Origin: Hirsutella rhossiliensis
Taxonomy: Eukaryota; Ascomycota; Sordariomycetes; Hypocreales; Ophiocordycipitaceae
Length of the DNA: 64,000 nt
Direction: 5' to 3'
NCBI RefSeq assembly: GCF_020360975.1
Contig: NW_025408674.1
Location: forward strand, 186,001 to 250,000
Numbering within the stretch: position 1 is the stretch's first letter; every line of letters begins with the position of its first letter. A program made the position numbers and the translations under genes. Shown piece by piece: positions 12,706-25,988 of this stretch. The notes beneath the pieces are model-generated. The model saw only the letters and a program-made list of their open reading frames with translations. It did not search any database and had not been told where the DNA came from.

Positions 12706-15700
12706 GTATAAGCTATTAACTAATAGATCTAATAGATATCTCCCCGGAAAGGGTGCCGCTTCTTTAAGGGAGCACCCCGCTACCCCCTAGGCGGATAGGA
12801 AGTATTATAGCTATCCTAGAAGCGATTAAAAGCGCGACGGCTAGCGAGAAGAAAGAGGTTCTCGCTATACTAAAGGAGCCGTCTACGAGACCAGCGTTAA
12901 CCCCTACGACCTTAGTAATACCGGTTACGGCGGCGGCACTATTAATATAGAAGCCGCTTCCCTAGCCGACTTAAGACGGTAAGCCTAAGTCCTTCTACTT
13001 CTTCCTTAGCCGGCTATAAACGAAGTTTATAATAGATAAGAAATAGGGCCTAAACGGCTATCGTAATATAGTATAGTATTCGCTCCTCTATACGCTACTA
13101 GAGCCTTAGATATAGCGGATCTCCGGATTCTAGGATAAGGGCGGCCCTAGAGGTAGACGCGACCTATAGGACTTCTTCTAATACCTTATATATACGTTCG
13201 GCAACGTATAAGAGCGGGAGAAGGCATAGGATAGGCTACGGACCCTTAAGTAAAGGGATAGGTAGACCTTTAGCGAATTCCTCCCTAACTTTAAAGAGAC
13301 GCTCTTACAAGTAGCGGGAACCACGGTATAGAAAGATAGCGCGAAGCTTATATAGTTATAGAACCTAATTACGCTAGCCCTATAAGAGCTACTTATCCCT
13401 ATAATTATACCTACTAACTACGGCGAGTATATAAGCCGGTTAATAAAGGTAGTATAGGGCTATAAGTAGACGCCGCGTTTTTAGAAGCTTTATAAGCGCA
13501 CGCTATATAGCGGTAATAGGATTACCGCCCCTCTATAAGAGGAATAGCTAACTATTGATACTAACGGAGATACCTTAATATCGGCTACCTATATAGACCG
13601 AGCTAAACGCGGTAGGAAGTCGTCTTTAAATATCCCCTATACTATCCCGCTCTCTAAGTAGCGGGCAAAGTAGGTAACGAGCGAGGAAATCGGGAAAAGG
13701 AAGGCTAACGGCCGCTGCCTACGTTACGGCGCGTCTATATACTTTATATTAAAATGCCCCTTCCTTTTAGCTAAGCGGCCTATAGTAGTTTAAGTAGTAA
13801 AGATAGAACCGCTCCTTGCCTTAGACGACGAAGAGGACTCCGCTCCCTTAAGCCTAGAGGAAAAAGAGTAGCTCTAGAGTAAAGACGGGCTCTAGAGCCC
13901 TAATTACTAGCATTAGTAAAGGAGAAGGAGGAATTATCCGCCTATATAGAAAAGGAGCCTACTTTAATATAGGTTATAGTTAATAACTCCTTACCTATCG
14001 CCGCCCTTATAGACGAGGGCTACTAATACTATACTATAGTTAACGAGGCGCTTATATAAGAGATATAAGTGCCGGTAGAAAAGATCGCCCTAAGGCGAGT
14101 AAAGGGCGCCTTAGGCGCGATAAAGGGTACGGTAATTAAGGGTATTATATAGCTAGCTATAAAGGTTAACGGTTACCGTAAGCTTATCGTAGCTTATATA
14201 ATCCCTTAACTAGAGTTTCTCTTAATCCTTAGGAAACCCTAGTTATTATATATAGAGTTATACTCGGTTCTATACTAAAAGAAGCTATAGTTTAGGCCTA
14301 CGTAATAGTAGGTTTACTACGACGACGGTTCTATAGGCGTAGGACAAAGCGTGCGAGCTTTATACTTAGTATAAGAAGTCCTTACCTCTATCTTTATAAG
14401 AACCGTGCGACGGTTAGAACGGGAGGAAGGCCGGGCAGCGGCTAACGTAGCGGTCTATATAGTTAGCCTAGCGGATATCGATAAGGCCCTCCGGGCGAAG
14501 AAGCTAAAGTCGCCCTCTAAGCTATAGTAGTAGATACTAGAGCGCTTTTACGACCTCTTACCGCTATTTAAGTCCTAGGAAGCGGATAAGCTTAACCTAT
14601 ATAAGCTAGGGGTAGACTATAAGATCGTACTCCGTACCGATAAGAAGGGGTAGGAACTACCTATACCGTTCGGACTACTATATAGTATATTATACGCGGA
14701 GCTATTAGTGCTAAAGAAGACGCTAAGGGACCTCCTAAATAAGGGTTTTATTTAAGTAAGTAGCTCTAAAGTAGGAGCGCCGGTCCTATTCGTGCGTAAA
14801 CTAAGGGGCGGGATATAGTTCTATTACGACTATAGGGCTCTAAACGCAATTATAAGGCTAGACCGCTACCCTTTACCCTTAATCTCGGATATACTCTATA
14901 ACCTTTTAAAGGCAAAGTAGTTTATAAAGCTAGATATAAAATAAGCGTTTTATAAGGTATAGATCTTAGAGGGTAACGAGTAAAAGACAGCGTTCTATAT
15001 ATACTACGGCTTATTTAAGTAGCTTATAACGCCCTTTAGCCTCTTAAGAGCGCCCGCTACCTTCTAACGTTATATTAATAACGTACTTTAAGACTTCCTC
15101 GATAAGTTCGCCTCTATATATATAGATAATATCCTTATCTATACGAGCGGCTCCTATAAGGACTATATATAGAAAGTATAAAGGGTCCTAGAGCGCCTTT
15201 AACTTTATAGGCTCTACCTCGACCTAGATAAGTACGAATTTAAGGTTAAGAGGGTTAAGTACCTAGGCTTTATTATCTACGCTAGTATAGGTATATAGGC
15301 GGATCCTATAAAGATCTAGGCGATTTAGGACTAGGCTGCCCTAACTACGTAGATAGGCGTATAGAGCTTCCTTAGGTTCGCGAACTATTATAGGATATTT
15401 ATTAAGGGCTTCTCCTATATTATAATGCCCTTAAACGAGATTACTAAGAAGCGGACCGCCTTTCGTTAGGGGCCTATATAAGAAGGAGCGTTCCGCACGC
15501 TTAAGGACCTATTCTCTTAAGCCCTAGTACTACTACTTTAGTAGGACTTCGACCGGTCTACGTTAGTTAAAGCGGACTATAGCGGCTAGGTACTTAGAGG
15601 AACGCTCTCTTAGGAGGTAGACGGGCGGAAGTAACCGGTAGTATTCTACTCCCGTAAGCTAACCCTAGTAGAGCGGAATTACGCTATTTATAATAAAGAG

Positions 15701-17710
15701 ATACTAGCGATTATTAGCTACCTCGAGCAATAGTAAGCGGAGCTCTAGAGCTATAAGAGCTTCGAGGTTCTTATAGACTATAGGAACCTTAAGTACTTTA
15801 TAACTCGCTAGCACCTCTTAGAGCGGTAAGCCCGCTAAGCGGAGTATCTCTTATACTTTAACTTCTCGATTAAGTACTAGCTAGGGTAGGACTCCGTAGT
15901 CCTAGATACGCTTTCCCGGAGGGATTAAGACCGGCCGATAGGAGCGGATATCGAGGCCCGGGATCTATAGCTTATCCTATAAGAAGCGCTATAGACTTAT
16001 ATAGGAGCTTCCTTAGTAGGGGAAGGCGCGGCGCTAACGGATAAGCCTTTTCCCGTACCTTTGCCTCGGCCTAGCAAGGAGGGATAGACCGGCCTAGGGG
16101 CGCGTACGGCGCGGGTATTCTAAGATAAGGTCCTCTAGCGCTTATAGGATAGGATATCGTCTCTAGACTATACCTACGAGAGCGTATACCACGCTATTAA
16201 GTCTAGCGCTTAACGCCTCGATCTAAAGCTAAAGCTAAAGGTATAAGTAGCCGACTATTATATCGACCTACGGGGGCACCTACGTTAGCGGGGGAGACTA
16301 TAGGTACCGGGCGCGCCGTATACTATAAAAGCTAGGGAGAAGGATAGACCGCTAGAGCTAGATAAACAGAACGAGCTCTAAAGGAAGCTAGTTTAGCTCG
16401 TCTATAACTTTAGTATCGTAGGCTACCTAGGTAGGCAGGGTATAGTAGTAGGCCTTACGAGGGATTTCTACTAGCCCCTCCTATAGTACTACGTTCGCCG
16501 CTTCCTCTATAACTATAATATCTATAGCCGTACTAAGATTTAGAGGGCGTAGCTTAAAGGGCTGCTTAAGTAGCTTCCGGTGCTTAACCGGTTCTATACG
16601 TATATATAGATAGACTTTATAACGGACCTCTTATTTATAGAGGGCGGCAACCGCTATATATAGGTAATTAAGGACTAACTTAGTAAGTCTATAGTATTAA
16701 AGCCGATACTATCTATAAATACGGAGTCCTATATAGAGCGCTTCCTATAGTACTAGGCCTGCTTATATAGCTAGCTAGCCTTTATTATAAGCGATAAGGG
16801 ATCGAATTAGACTAGCTGCTTTTAGTAGTACCTATACTAGCTACTTTAGATTACGTAGCTACTTAGTATAGTATATTACCTATAGACTAACGGAGGGCCT
16901 AAGAAGGTTAACTAAGAGGTATAGGCTTACCTACGGGCTATTATAGCCTATAACTAAGTAGACTAAGACTATTAGCTCCCCGCGGCCTAACTTACGTTAA
17001 ATAGTAGACTATATACCTCTATTAAGATAGCCCCTTTCTTTATAATATATAGCTTTAAACTACCCTTACTAGTTCCCTTTACCGTAGATATAGTAGTAGA
17101 GTAGTATAGTAATTTATTACTAGAGGGCCGCGCCTTTATATTCGTATAAAAGCTATAGGAGACTATAGATTATTATTAATCCGCGATAGCCGCCGCGGCA
17201 TAAGATTAGGAGCGGCACGCTAATAAGACTAGGGCCTTAATAGATAGGTTTATAGTAAGAGATAAGGTATAGCTAGACCTCTATAACTATAGGTTAGTAT
17301 AGCTAAAGAAGAAGCTTAACTAGCTATACGCGAAGTTTACGGTATAGAGGGTTATTAGCTTATAGGTTATAGAGCTCGATAGTCTCTTAATAGGGGTCTA
17401 TAATAAGATTAACGTAGACCTCCTTTATAGAGCCTCCTTTAACCCGCTGCCTAGATAAGAAGTAGTAGACGCTTAACCGCCCGTAATTAAGGTAGAGGGA
17501 GAGGATAAGTTCGAGGTTAAAGAGATATAAGCCGCGCGCTAGAAAAAGGTCGGTAAGGGGAAACGCCGGGAGGTCCTTATTAAGTAGCGCGGGTATCTCG
17601 ACCCTATATAGGAACCTATATATAAGTTTATAGGAACTATAGCCCTTAATAAGTTCGAAGCCTTATTTAAAATAGTAGATAAGAATAATAGACTAGCGGA
17701 CTACTAATAG
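12706..17710 (+). pseudogene. Gypsy B1 gag-pol with chromodomain-like C terminus
   Basis: A decayed frame runs through most of the interval with TAA/TAG at expected Q positions. Landmarks: a gag zinc knuckle at about 13,709-13,760 (some C and H codons now Y); a protease-like stretch near 13,980-14,200; reverse transcriptase from about 14,600, with its catalytic box read as Y-I-D-N-I-L-I-Y at about 15,115-15,145; integrase with a GYLGRQ remnant of the zinc region near 16,420, IDFITD near 16,610 and SDKGSN near 16,792; and a chromodomain-like tail at about 17,520-17,690. Known: chromodomains direct such elements to heterochromatin. Inferred: this may explain insertion into older elements. Non-functional. 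Confidence 0.85.
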
Positions 17711-19314
17711 TAGCCTAGGCTAGGACTACGAAGTAAGTATAGCGGAGGGGGCAGTTATAGTAATATAGGTAATATAAGCGTAATAGTATAGGTAGAGATA
17801 AAAATAGCGTTTATTATAGGGCGGAGCCCTTAGACTACCTAGGCCTATTCCTTATCGTTATTATTATTATTATCTTTATTATTATCGTCCTTATCGGCCT
17901 CTTCCTTCTTATTAGCGGCGGCGGCGGTCTCTAGGGCGCTAAGGCGGCCCTCTAAGCCCGTAAGCTAGTCGGCGGCGGCGGCGGCTCTAGGGGTAAAGGG
18001 GCGGCGGCTAGCGGCGGCGGTAGGGGCAGCGGCGGTAGCGGAGGCGGGCACGGCTAAGGGGACCGCTAATAGGGCGACGGAGGTAGTATCCCTAGCGCTA
18101 GGTATATTAGAGGCGGAAATAAGGGAGCGGAGGAGTAGGACTTACTTAGGTATAAGGCCCTATCGCTCGAGGGCACGGAGGTTATAGTAGGCGGCGGCGG
18201 CGGTAGTAAGGCGCTTCTTAGTAGCCCCCCGCGCTTACCCGTATAAGCCGGCCTTTTAAGCCGACGCTATAGCGAGTAGGATAAGAGGCGCCGCCTTATA
18301 GGCGCGGCCGGCTCGCGCGCACTAGTAGCAGCTACCGCCGCGGCGGCGCCCGGCCTAGTCGGAGTAGTTAAGCTCCTATAATATATAACGTATATAGGGG
18401 GCTAAGCGGGCGGCGCTAGCCTATACTTAGCGCTTATACTATAGGAGGTTAGCGGATAATATCTATTACGCTTGCCTAACTATAGACTTATAGGGGTAGC
18501 GGAGATAGAGGCAGGGGCCGAGGGGCCGGGCGTTATAGGTAGCGGCGGGGACGGCGTCGTTACCTTAAGGGGCGACGTAAGAGTAAATAGCGTAGTAGAG
18601 GCGGCGGCGGCGGCGGTAAGAGCGGTAGCAGCGGCGCGGGTAGGAGCGGCGGTAGCGGCGGAGTCGTCGTTAGCCGCGGCTAGCGCGGCGTCGACGAACG
18701 ACTCTATACGCTCTAAGAAGGAGGAGGTAAGAGAGGGAGAGGTAGATATATCTATTATAGAAGTTAGTATAACGGAATACGGCCTCCCGCTCTATAGGGC
18801 GCGGAACTTACTAGTTAGAGTTATTATTATTATTAGGGCTATTATTACTACTACCGCTACTACTATAAGTATACGTTAATAGAGCGGCTTATATAGCTAG
18901 GAATAGACTAACGCCTTAGGTAGAGCGGAACTTACCTATTAATACTACTACTATAGTTAAAGAAAGGAGAAAAGGAAGGGAAAAGGGAAAGGAGGGATAC
19001 CGCCTTATATACCCCTTAGTAGAGGATACTGCCTAAGGTAAAGGGGACGGGCAACCTAAGGCTTATATAGGTCTAGACTAGCCGCTAGCTACCTAGAGGC
19101 GTATATAATAAGTTACGCCCTTATTTAAATAGCTAGCCGGCTAATAAGTATAGAGCTAGGTCCTAGCTACTTAGGCTAACGGGCGCGGGGATAATAGGGC
19201 TAGTAGGGCCGGCCCTATTAACGGGAAAGGGTAGGGAAGAGCCCGCGGCATAGGCCTAATTATATAGGAGCCGTTAATAGGGCAGCGCTACGCCGCGCTT
19301 AAGGGAGGGCATTA
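17711..19314 (+). mobile_element. Gypsy B1 long GC-rich 3' region between pol and LTR
   Basis: About 1.6 kb with no recognised domain, rich in GGC/GCG trinucleotide runs (17,920-18,060, 18,190-18,350, 18,600-18,680). B2 carries the same region on the other strand (19,506 to about 20,690), so it is a genuine part of the family. An open frame at 18,472-18,879 is Ala/Val/Glu-rich low complexity and probably open only because CpG-rich codons resist RIP at CpA. No function can be assigned. Confidence 0.6.
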
Positions 19315-19500
19315 TATAAGAGTCTTTAACTATTATAGGTAATAGGCTTAGGCCGCGGCCTAAGCTATATAGTTATATACGGAGGGCTAGATCCTATAAG
19401 TATAAGGGCGGGCTAGCCGCGTATAAAAGAGCTCTATATAGCTTATTAATATTATCCTACGGATAGTACCTATATATACGCTTTTACTTACTCTATAATA
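19315..19500 (+). repeat. 3' LTR of gypsy B1
   Basis: 186 bp, partner of 12,520-12,705. The central palindrome with CCGCGG is retained (19,346-19,365). Immediately followed by the right GGTAG duplication at 19,501-19,505. Confidence 0.92.
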
Positions 19501-19505
19501 GGTAG

Positions 19506-22500
19506 CCTCCTTTACTTAGGGGTATATAAGGCGGTATCCCCTTTTTTTTTTATCCTTTCCTTTTCCTCCTTCTTTAACTATAGTAGTAATAATAATAAGT
19601 AAGTTTAGCTTTACCTAGGGTATTAGTTCGTTCTTAGCTATATAGGCTACTTTATTAACGTATACTTATAGTAGTAGCTATAGTAGTAATAATAGCCCTA
19701 ATAATAATAACTTTAACTAATAAGTTTTCTACCTTATAAAGTAAGAGGCTATAATCTATAATACTAACTTCCGCGATAGATATATCTACCTTCCCCTCCT
19801 TTACTTCCTCCTTCTTAGAGCGTATAGAGTCGTTCGTCGACGCCGTGCTAAGTATAGCTAATAATAGCTCCGCCGCTACCGCTACTCCTACCCGCGCCCC
19901 CGCGACCGCGCCTACCGCCGCCGCCTCTACCTCTACTACGCTAGCCGCCCTTATATCGCCCTTCCGTATAACGACGCTATCCCCGCCGCCGGCTATAACG
20001 CCTAGCCCCTCTACCCCCGCCTCTGCCTCTACTACCCTTATAAGTCCGCTACCTAGCGAGCGTAGTAGCTATTTTCCGCTAACTTCTTAAAGTATAAACG
20101 CTAAGTATAGGCCGGAGCCGCCCGCGCGGCCCCCTATATATAGTACGCGTCGTAGGAGCTCCCCTACGCCGACTAAGTTAGGCGCCGCTATAGCGGTAGT
20201 TATTACTAATACGCGCGTACCGGCCGCGCCTATAAAGCGGCGCCTCTTATCTTACTCGCTATAGCGTTAGCTTAAAAGGCTAGCGCGTATAGGTAGGCAT
20301 AGGGGGCTACTAAGAAGCGCCTTACTACCGCCGCCGCCGCTTACTATAATCTCCGCGCCTTTAAGCGCTAGGGCCTTATCCTTAAGTAAGTTCCTCTTTT
20401 TTAGCTCTTTTACTTCTACTACTAACTCTCTTAGTACTAAGAATACTACCTTTATCGCCTTATCGGCGGTCCCCTTAGCTATGCCCGCCGCCGCCCCTAC
20501 CGCTACTACTAGCTAGGCCCCCCCCGCTCCTAGAGCCCTTAGAGCTACCGCTACCGCCGACTAGCTCGCGGGCCTAGAAGGCCGCTTAAGCGCCTTAGAG
20601 AGCGCCGCCGCCGCTAATAAGGTAGAGGAGGATAATAAGGATAAGGATAAGGATAACGATAAGGATAAAGAGTAGGTCTAGGTAGTCTAGGGGCTCCGCT
20701 TTAAAATAAACGCTATTTTTATCTCCGCTTATATTATTATACTTACGTTATTATAACTACCTACTTTACTTTACCTACTTTATAGTCCTAGCTTAGGCTA
20801 TTATTAGTAGTCTACTGGTTTATTATTCTTATTTACTATTTTAAATAAGGCTTTAAACTTATTAAGGGCTATAGTTCCCGTAAACTTATATATAGGTTCT
20901 TATATAGGGTTAAGATACCTATACTACTTAACGAGGACCTCTTAGCGTTTCCCCTTATTAATATTTTTCTAGCGCGCGGCCTATATCTCTTTAACCTTAA
21001 ACTTATCCTTTCCCTTTACCTTAATTATAAGCGGTTAAGCGTTTACTACTTTTTATCTAGGTAGTAGGTTAAAGGAGGCTTTATAAAAGAGGTCTATATT
21101 AATCTTATTATAGACCCTTATTAAGAGACTATTAAGCTCTATAACCTATAGGCTAATAACCCTTTATACTATAAACTTTATATATAGCTAGTTAAGCTTC
21201 TTTTTTAGCTATACTATCCTATAGTTATAGAGGTCTAGCTATACCTTATCTCTTACTATAAACCTATTTATTAAGGCCTTAGTCTTATTAGCGTGCCGCT
21301 CTTAATCTTACGCTACGGCGGCTATCGCGGATTAGTAATAATCTATAGTCTCCTATAGCTTTTATATAAATATAAAGGCGCGGCCCTTTAATAATAAATT
21401 ACTATACTACTCTACTACTATATCTATAGTAAAGGGAACTAATAAGGGTAGTTTAAAGCTATACGTTATAAAGAAAGGCGCTATCTTAATAGAGGTATAT
21501 AGTTTATTATTTAATATAAGTTAGGCTATAAGGAGCTAACGGTCTTAGTCTACTTAATTATAGGCTATAATAGCTTATAGGTAAGCTTACGCCTCTTAGT
21601 TAACCCTTTTAGGCCCTTTATCGGTCTATAAGTAATATACTATACTAAGTAGCTATATAATTTAAAGTAGCTAGTATAAGTACTACTAAAAGCGGCTAGT
21701 TTAATTCGATCCCTTATTGCTTATAATAAAGGCTAGCTAGCTATATAAGCGGGCTTAGTATTATAAAAAGCGCTCTATATAAGACTTTATATCTATAGAT
21801 AGTATTAGCTTTAATATTATAGACTTACTAAGTCGGTCCTTAATTACCTATATATAACGGTTACTACTCTTTATAAGTAGGAGGTCCGTTATAAAGTCTA
21901 TCTATATATATATATAGAACCGGTTAGGTACTAAAAGCTACTTAAGTAGCCCTTTAAGCTACGCCTTCTAAATCTTAGTACGGCTATAAATATCGTAGTT
22001 ATAAAGGAAGCGGCGAACGTAGTACTATAAGAGGGGCTAGTAGAAATCCCTCGCAAGGCCTACTACTATACCTTGCCTACCTAGGTAGCCTATAATACTA
22101 AAGTTATAAACGAGCTAAACTAGCTTCCCTTAGAGCTTATTTTATTTATCTAGCTCTAGCGGTTTATCCTTCTCCCTAGCTTTTATAGTATATAGCGCGC
22201 CTAGTACTTATAGTCTCCCCCGTTAATATAGATGCCCCTATAGGTTAATATAATAGTTAGCTACTTATACCTTTAGCTTTAGCTTTAAATCGAGGCGTCG
22301 AGCGCTAGACTTAATAGCGCGGCGCACGCTCTTATAGGTATAGTCTAGAGACGATATCCTATCTTATAAGCGCTAGAGGACCTTATCTTAAAATACCTAT
22401 ACTATACGCGCCCCTAAGCTAGTCTATCCCTCCTCGCTAAGCTAAGGTAAAGGTATAGGGGAAGGCTTATCTATTAGCGCCGCGCTTTCCTCTACTAAGG

Positions 22501-25500
22501 AAGCTCCTATATAAGTCTATAGCGCTTCTTATAGGATAAGCTATAGATCCTAGGCCTCGATATCCGCTCCTATTAGCCGGTCTTAATCCCTCTAAGAAAG
22601 CGTATTTAAGACTATAGAGTCCTGCCCTAGCTAGTACTTAATCGAGAAGTTAAAGTATAAGAGATACTCTACTTAGCGGGCTTATTATTTTAAGAGGTAC
22701 TAGCGGGTTATAAAGTACTTAAGATTCTTATAGCCTATAAGAACCTTAAAGCTTTTATAGCTTTAGAGCTCTACTTACTATTACTTAAGGTAGCTAATAA
22801 TCGCTAATATCTCTTTATTATAAATAGCGTAATTCTACTCTACTAGGGTTAGCTTATAAGAGTAAAACGCTATTAGTTACTTCCGCTCGTTTACCTCTTA
22901 AAAGAGTATTCCTCTAAGTATATAGCCGCTATAGTCTACTTTAACTAATATAGACCGGTCGAAGTCCTACTAAAGTAGTACTAGGGCCTATAAGAATAAG
23001 TCCTTAAGCGTATAGAACGCTCCTTCTTATATAGGCCCTTAATAAAAAGCGGTCTATTTCCTAGTAATCTTATTTAAGGGACTTATAATATAAAAGAAGC
23101 CCTTAATAAATATCCTATAATAGTTCGCGAACCTAAGGAAGCTCTATACGCCTATCTATATAGTTAGGGCCGCTTAGTCTTAGATCGCTTAGATCTTTAT
23201 AAGATCCGCCTATATACCTATGCCTATATAGATAATAAAGCCTAGGTACTTAACCCTCTTAACCCCGAATTTATATTTATCTAGGTTAAGGTAGAGCCTA
23301 TAAAGTTAAAGGCGCTCTAAGACCCTCTATACTTTCTATATATAGTCCTTATAGGAGCCGCTAATATAGATAAGAATATTATCTATATATATAAAGGCGA
23401 ACTTATCTAGGAAGTCCTATAGTATATTATTAATATAATACTAAAAGGTAGCGGGCGCTCTTAAAAGGCTAAAGGGCGTTATAAGCTACTTAAATAAGCT
23501 ATAGCGTATATAGAACGCTGTTTTTTACTTATTACCCTTTAAGATTTATACCTTATAGAACGCTTATTTTATATCTAGCTTTATAAACTACTTTACCTTT
23601 AAAAAGTTATAGAGCGTATCTAAGATTAAGGGTAAGGGGTAATAGTCTAGCCTTATAATTACGTTTAGAGCCCTATAGTCGTAATAAAACTATATCCCGC
23701 CCCTTAGTTTACGTATAAATAAGACTAGCGCTCTTACTTTAGAGCTACTTACTTAAATAAAACCCTTATTTAAGAGGTCCCTTAGCGTCTTCTTTAGTAC
23801 TAGTAGCTCTATATATAATATACTATATAGCGGTCTAAATAGTATAAGTAATTCCTACCCCTTTTTATTAGTATAGAGTACGATCCTATAGTCTACCCCT
23901 AGCTTATATAGGTTAAGCTTATTTACTTCTTAGGACTTAAATAGCGGTAGGAGGTCGTAAAAGCGCTTTAGTATCTACTACTATAGCTTAGAGGGTAACT
24001 TTAGCTTCTTTATCTAAAGGGCCTTATCGATATCCGCTAAGCTAACTATATAGACCGCTACGTTAGCCGCTACCTAGCCTTACCCTTACTCTACCTATTA
24101 TATAGTTCCTATAAAGATAAAGGTAAGGACTTCTTATACTAAGTATAAAGCTTATACGCTTAGTCCTACGCCTATAAAACTATTATTATAGCGGACCTAC
24201 CGTTATATAGGCCTAAACTATAGCTTTCTTTAGTATAAAACTAAGTATAACTCTATATATAATAACTAAGGTTTCCTAAGGATTAAGGGAAATTTTAGTT
24301 AAGGGATTATATAGGCTATAATAAGCTTATAGTAACTATTAACCTTTATAGCTAGCTATATAATACCCTTAATTACTATACCCTTTATTACGCTTAAGGC
24401 GCCCTTTACTTACCTTAGGGCGATCTTTTCTACTAGTACTTATATCTCTCGCGTAAGCGCCTCGTTAACTACGGCGTAGTACTAGTAGCCCTTATCTATA
24501 AAGGTAGTAATAGGTAAGGAGTTATTAATTATAACCTATATTAAAGTAAGCTCTTCTTTTATATAGGTAAATAATTCCTCCTTCTTTCTTATTAGTACTA
24601 GTAATTAAGGCTCTAGAGCCTATCTTTACTCCGGAGCTACTTTTTTTCCTCTAGGCCTAAGGGGGCAGAGTCCTCTTTATTATCTAAGGTAAAGAGCGGT
24701 TCTATCTTCGCTACTTAAACCGCTATAGGCCGCTTAGCTAAAAGGAAGGGGCATTTTAATATAAAGTACGTAGATACTCTATAATATAAGTAGCGGCCGT
24801 TAGCCTTCCTCTTCCTAATTTCCTTACTTATTACCTACTTTGCCTACTACTTAGAGTATAGGGCGGTATAAGGGGTAGTCGATAGCGTCTTCTTACCGCG
24901 TTTAGCCCGGTCTATATAGGTAGCTAATATTAAGGTATCCTTATCTATATCGATAGCCGGTTATTTATCTTATAGAGGGGCGGTAATCCTATCGCTACTA
25001 TACGGCGTACGCTTACGGAGCTTTTAGAAACGCAGCGTCTATTTATAGCCCTAAGCTACCTTTATTAAACGGCTTATATACTCGCCGTAGTTAATAAGTA
25101 TAATTATAGGGATAAGTAGCTCTTATAGGGCTAGCGTAATCGAATTCTATAGCTGTATAAGCTTCGCGCTATCTTCTTATACTATAGTCCCCGCTACCTA
25201 TAAGAGCGTCTCTTTAAAATTAAGAAGGAATTTACTAAAGGTTTATCTATCTCTCTACTTAAGGGTCTATAGCCTATCTTACGCCTTCTCCCGCTCCTAT
25301 ACGTTACTAAACGTATATATAAGGTATTAAAAGAAGTCTTATAGGTCGCGTTTACCCCTAAGGCCGCCCTTATCCTAGAATCTAGAGATCTACTATATCT
25401 AGGGCTCTAGTAGCGTATAGAGGAGCGAATACTACGCTATATCGCGATAGCTATTTAGGCCCTATTTCTTATTAGTTATAAACTTCGTCTATAGCTAGCT

Positions 25501-25802
25501 AAGAAAGAAGTAGAAGGACTCTAGCTTACTATCCTAAGTCGGCTAAGGGAGCGGCTTCCGCGTTAGTAGTATCGCCGCTATAACCGGCGTTACGGAGGCT
25601 ATAGGGGTTAGAGCTAGTCTTATAGACAGCTCCCTTAGTATAGCGAGAACCTCGTCTATCTTACTAGCTATTGCGCTTTTAATCGCTTTTAGGATAGCTA
25701 CGATACTTCCTATCTATCTAAGGAGGGGCGGAGTACTTCCTTAAAGGGGAGGCGCCCTCTCTAAAAAGATATCTATTAAATCTATTAGTTAATAGCTTAT
25801 AC
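19506..25802 (-). pseudogene. Gypsy B2 internal region (3' region and gag-pol), minus strand
   Basis: Reverse complement of B1 from about 19,030 back to 12,706. The GC-rich 3' region lies at 19,506-20,690 and pol plus gag from about 20,760 to 25,802. Reverse transcriptase and integrase landmarks match B1 in mirrored positions. The open frame at 19,845-20,090 on the plus strand is antisense to the element, low-complexity Ser/Thr/Pro/Ala, and not credible as a gene. Frames are broken throughout by TAA/TAG. Confidence 0.87.
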
Positions 25803-25988
25803 TATTACGGAGTAAGTAAAGGCATAGGCGTAGGTACTATTTATAGGATAATATTAATAAGCTATATAGAGCTCTCTTATACGCGGCTAGCCTATATATA
25901 TATATATAGGATCCGGCCCTCTATATATAACTATATAGCTTAGGCTATAGCCTAAGCCTATAACCTATAATAGTTAAAGACTCTTATA
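25803..25988 (-). repeat. 5' LTR of gypsy B2
   Basis: 186 bp, begins tattacggag and ends gactcttata on the plus strand. It has the CTATAG-centred palindrome at 25,938-25,957, as in its partner at 12,048-12,233. Copia A2 resumes directly after it with GCCGG. Confidence 0.92.

Larger units (their letters stand above)
12520..19500 (+). mobile_element. Gypsy B1, full-length, nested in B2
   Basis: 6,981 bp with 186 bp LTRs (12,520-12,705 and 19,315-19,500). It is flanked by perfect GGTAG duplications (12,515-12,519 and 19,501-19,505), and the flanks join as one continuous B2 3' region. Order gag, protease, reverse transcriptase, integrase plus a chromodomain-like tail marks a Ty3/gypsy chromovirus-type retrotransposon. 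It is the innermost, and therefore the youngest, of the C1-A2-B2-B1 nest. Confidence 0.93.
12048..25988 (-). mobile_element. Gypsy B2, minus strand, interrupted by B1
   Basis: Ty3/gypsy element inserted into the RNase H region of copia A2. LTRs of 186 bp lie at both outer ends (12,048-12,233 and 25,803-25,988). The target duplication is GCTAG left and GCCGG right; copia A1 has the intact site, and the two versions differ only by one C/T and one G/A. B1 is nested at 12,520-19,500. Subtracting B1 and its duplication leaves about 6,955 bp, close to the 6,981 bp of B1. Dead by RIP. Confidence 0.92.

Noticed and set aside
18472..18879. 135-codon open frame on the plus strand in gypsy B1
   Set aside because: Low-complexity Ala/Val/Glu/Arg translation from GGC-type repeats in the 3' region of the element. 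It stays open because CpG-rich codons have few CpA sites. B2 does not keep the frame.
12048..19500. A single DNA transposon with long inverted repeats (12,048-12,514 against 19,030-19,500)
   Set aside because: The inverted repeats are explained by sister gypsy elements on opposite strands, with matching LTR lengths and GGTAG duplications.
19845..20090. 81-codon open frame on the plus strand
   Set aside because: Antisense to gypsy B2, Ser/Thr/Pro/Ala low complexity, in the same GC-rich segment; no domain.
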